Part shown: in pieces, positions 63,024 to 64,000 of the stretch
Position numbering within the stretch: the stretch's first letter is position 1
How the letters are laid out: each line of letters opens with the position of its first letter
Assembly: GCA_020725665.1 (NCBI GenBank)
Contig: DYEO01000037.1
Location: 17,542-81,541, forward strand
Direction of reading: 5' to 3'
Source: Dethiobacter sp.
GTDB taxonomy: Bacteria > Bacillota > Dethiobacteria > DTU022 > UBA8154
Length of the DNA stretch: 64,000 nucleotides
Made by a program: the position numbers and the translations under genes
Notes under the pieces: generated by a model
Told to the model about the DNA's origin: nothing
The model's database searches: none
What the model saw: the letters and a program-made list of their open reading frames with translations, nothing else

Positions 63024-63270
63024 ATCCTTTTGTGAGTAAATTTTTATAATTCAACGATCAGAGAATATTTAATTCTTTTATTGCTAAAACAAAGGCAAAA
63101 GGTTTATAATATGGTTTATAGCAGGGTTTTTTGGAAGACAAACTATTTATTATACATTATATATAGAGACTCATATATAGAGACGCCACGGGAAAAATTT
63201 TAAGCGTAATATTCGGAATTAACTCTCCTTTCTACGTTTATTTGAGGTAAAAGGCGAAGGAGGTATTAGC
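63024..63270 (+). promoter_or_regulatory. Promoter region of the corrinoid protein gene
   Basis: The 247-base AT-rich spacer has TTGCTA (63081-63086), an 18-base spacer and TATAAT (63105-63110). Downstream, a 12-base direct repeat ATATATAGAGAC occurs at 63159-63170 and 63173-63184, spaced 14 bases start to start, a possible operator. No RNA gene is recognised. Confidence 0.55.
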
Positions 63271-63960
63271 GTGACGCAGGAGCGGGAAAAAGAACTGCTC
63301 AACAGATTAAAAGAAGGCATTATCTCCTGTGATGAGGATATGGTCGTTGAGGCCGCCCATACAGTGGTAGAGGAAGGCTTTGATGCGCTGAAGGCTATTT
63401 TTGATGGCATGGTGCCGGGCATGGAATATGTGGGTGAGTTGTACGAGCGGCAGGAATATTTTATCCCTGAGTTACTTATGTCCACTGAAGCCATGTATGC
63501 CGGTCTGAATATTTTAAGGCCCCATGTGGCCAGGATGGATTTTGGCGTGGACGGTGTAGTGGTTATGGGCGTAGTCCACGGGGATGTTCACGATATCGGT
63601 AAAAATATCGTAAAAGTAATGTTTGAAGTGGCCGGTTTTGAGGTCCACGATCTGGGGCGGGATGTCCCCCTGGAGTATTTCGTTGACGAGCAACTGCGCT
63701 GCGATGCGGATATGGTCTGCCTTTCAGCCATGATGACCACTACCATGGTTGGTATGCGCGAAGTAATCCGGCGCATCAAGGAAAAGAGCCCCGAAGCAAA
63801 GATTATGATTGGCGGTGCACCGGTTACGGGTGAGATTGCCCATAAATACGGTGCCGACGGTTTTGCCGAAGATGCAGGCAACGCCCTGAAGGATGCGATC
63901 AGGATGCTTAGCATGCTGCGCAAAATGCGCCGCCAGTCGCTTGATGAAAAGGTGAAATAA
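63271..63960 (+). CDS. Corrinoid (B12-binding) methyltransferase-associated protein
   Basis: The 229-residue protein has a four-helix cap domain (residues 1-85) and a B12-binding Rossmann domain with VVHGDVHDIGKNIVKVMFE, the DxHxxG motif whose His ligates cobalt. CLSAMMTTTMVGM and IMIGGAPVTGEIAHKYGADG follow. This is the MtbC/MttC/MtaC class, working with a methyltransferase (MtxB) not visible before the window edge. GAAGGAGG precedes GTG 63271. The substrate (methylamine, methoxyarene, betaine or other) is open. Confidence 0.92.
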   Translation: MTQEREKELLNRLKEGIISCDEDMVVEAAHTVVEEGFDALKAIFDGMVPGMEYVGELYERQEYFIPELLMSTEAMYAGLNILRPHVARMDFGVDGVVVMGVVHGDVHDIGKNIVKVMFEVAGFEVHDLGRDVPLEYFVDEQLRCDADMVCLSAMMTTTMVGMREVIRRIKEKSPEAKIMIGGAPVTGEIAHKYGADGFAEDAGNALKDAIRMLSMLRKMRRQSLDEKVK

Positions 63961-63962
63961 AA

Positions 63963-64000
<38 letters not shown>

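Overview
The window reads as chromosomal DNA of a strictly anaerobic Firmicute of the class Clostridia (Peptococcaceae/Thermoanaerobacterales-like). The signs are purine-rich ribosome-binding sites with frequent TTG and GTG starts, a T-box leader, a selenocysteine formate dehydrogenase, indolepyruvate:ferredoxin oxidoreductase, corrinoid genes, a short-type ProS, and no oxygenase or respiratory oxidase. The species assignment is inference only.

Left part (1-15.1 kb, + strand): a catabolic island. The C-terminus of a fumarate-reductase-type flavoprotein and a short [2Fe-2S] protein come first. They are followed by a maleate-isomerase-family enzyme, a LivKHMGF-type ABC importer, and a four- to five-gene flavin/iron-sulfur dehydrogenase resembling opine, proline or sarcosine oxidases. 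Next are a three-subunit molybdenum hydroxylase, an octopine/nopaline-dehydrogenase-family enzyme and an XRE-cupin regulator. Together they suggest import and oxidation of an opine-like or other N-substituted amino acid.

15.2-21.1 kb (- strand): BlaI and an M56 (BlaR1-type) sensor stand upstream of a DUF2318 protein, a small Cys protein and a two-permease/one-ATPase FtsX-type ABC system. The layout resembles the Campylobacter cj1660-cj1663 iron locus. Two 17-bp BlaI-like operators lie where control is expected. 21.3-26.0 kb (- strand): iorA-iorB-tetR-DUF35-thiolase, probably aryl-pyruvate oxidation with acyl-CoA chemistry. 26-27.9 kb: a tRNA-Arg(CCG), a flavodoxin and decayed fragments of ydcF, larA and a Gfo/Idh/MocA gene.

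27.9-38.1 kb (+): a glycosyltransferase and a large membrane protein carrying a palindromic in-frame insertion. After these come a YmfF/YmfH M16 peptidase pair, DegV, a class III aminotransferase and ProS. 38.3-43.5 kb (+): a NuoE/NuoF/FdhA NAD-linked formate dehydrogenase whose catalytic subunit reads through UGA as selenocysteine at 41895-41897, with a SECIS hairpin and a terminator. A 59-residue Cys-rich ORF sits between the first two subunits. 43.6-47.3 kb is mostly decay: a cbiM/cbiO deletion fusion, a frameshifted norD-like gene and an ISAzo13-type transposase remnant, with an intact methyltransferase and a DUF2284 gene among them. The formate dehydrogenase accessory gene fdhD follows.

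48.5-64 kb: a radical SAM protein, a P-loop/Asp23 fusion, a biotin-type acyl-CoA carboxyltransferase, and then a complete arginine biosynthesis run (T-box leader, argC-J-B-D-F-G-H). The end holds cobA/cobO, a triple-HTH regulator and a corrinoid protein. Several intergenic spaces carry dispersed, partly palindromic repeats of a few families.
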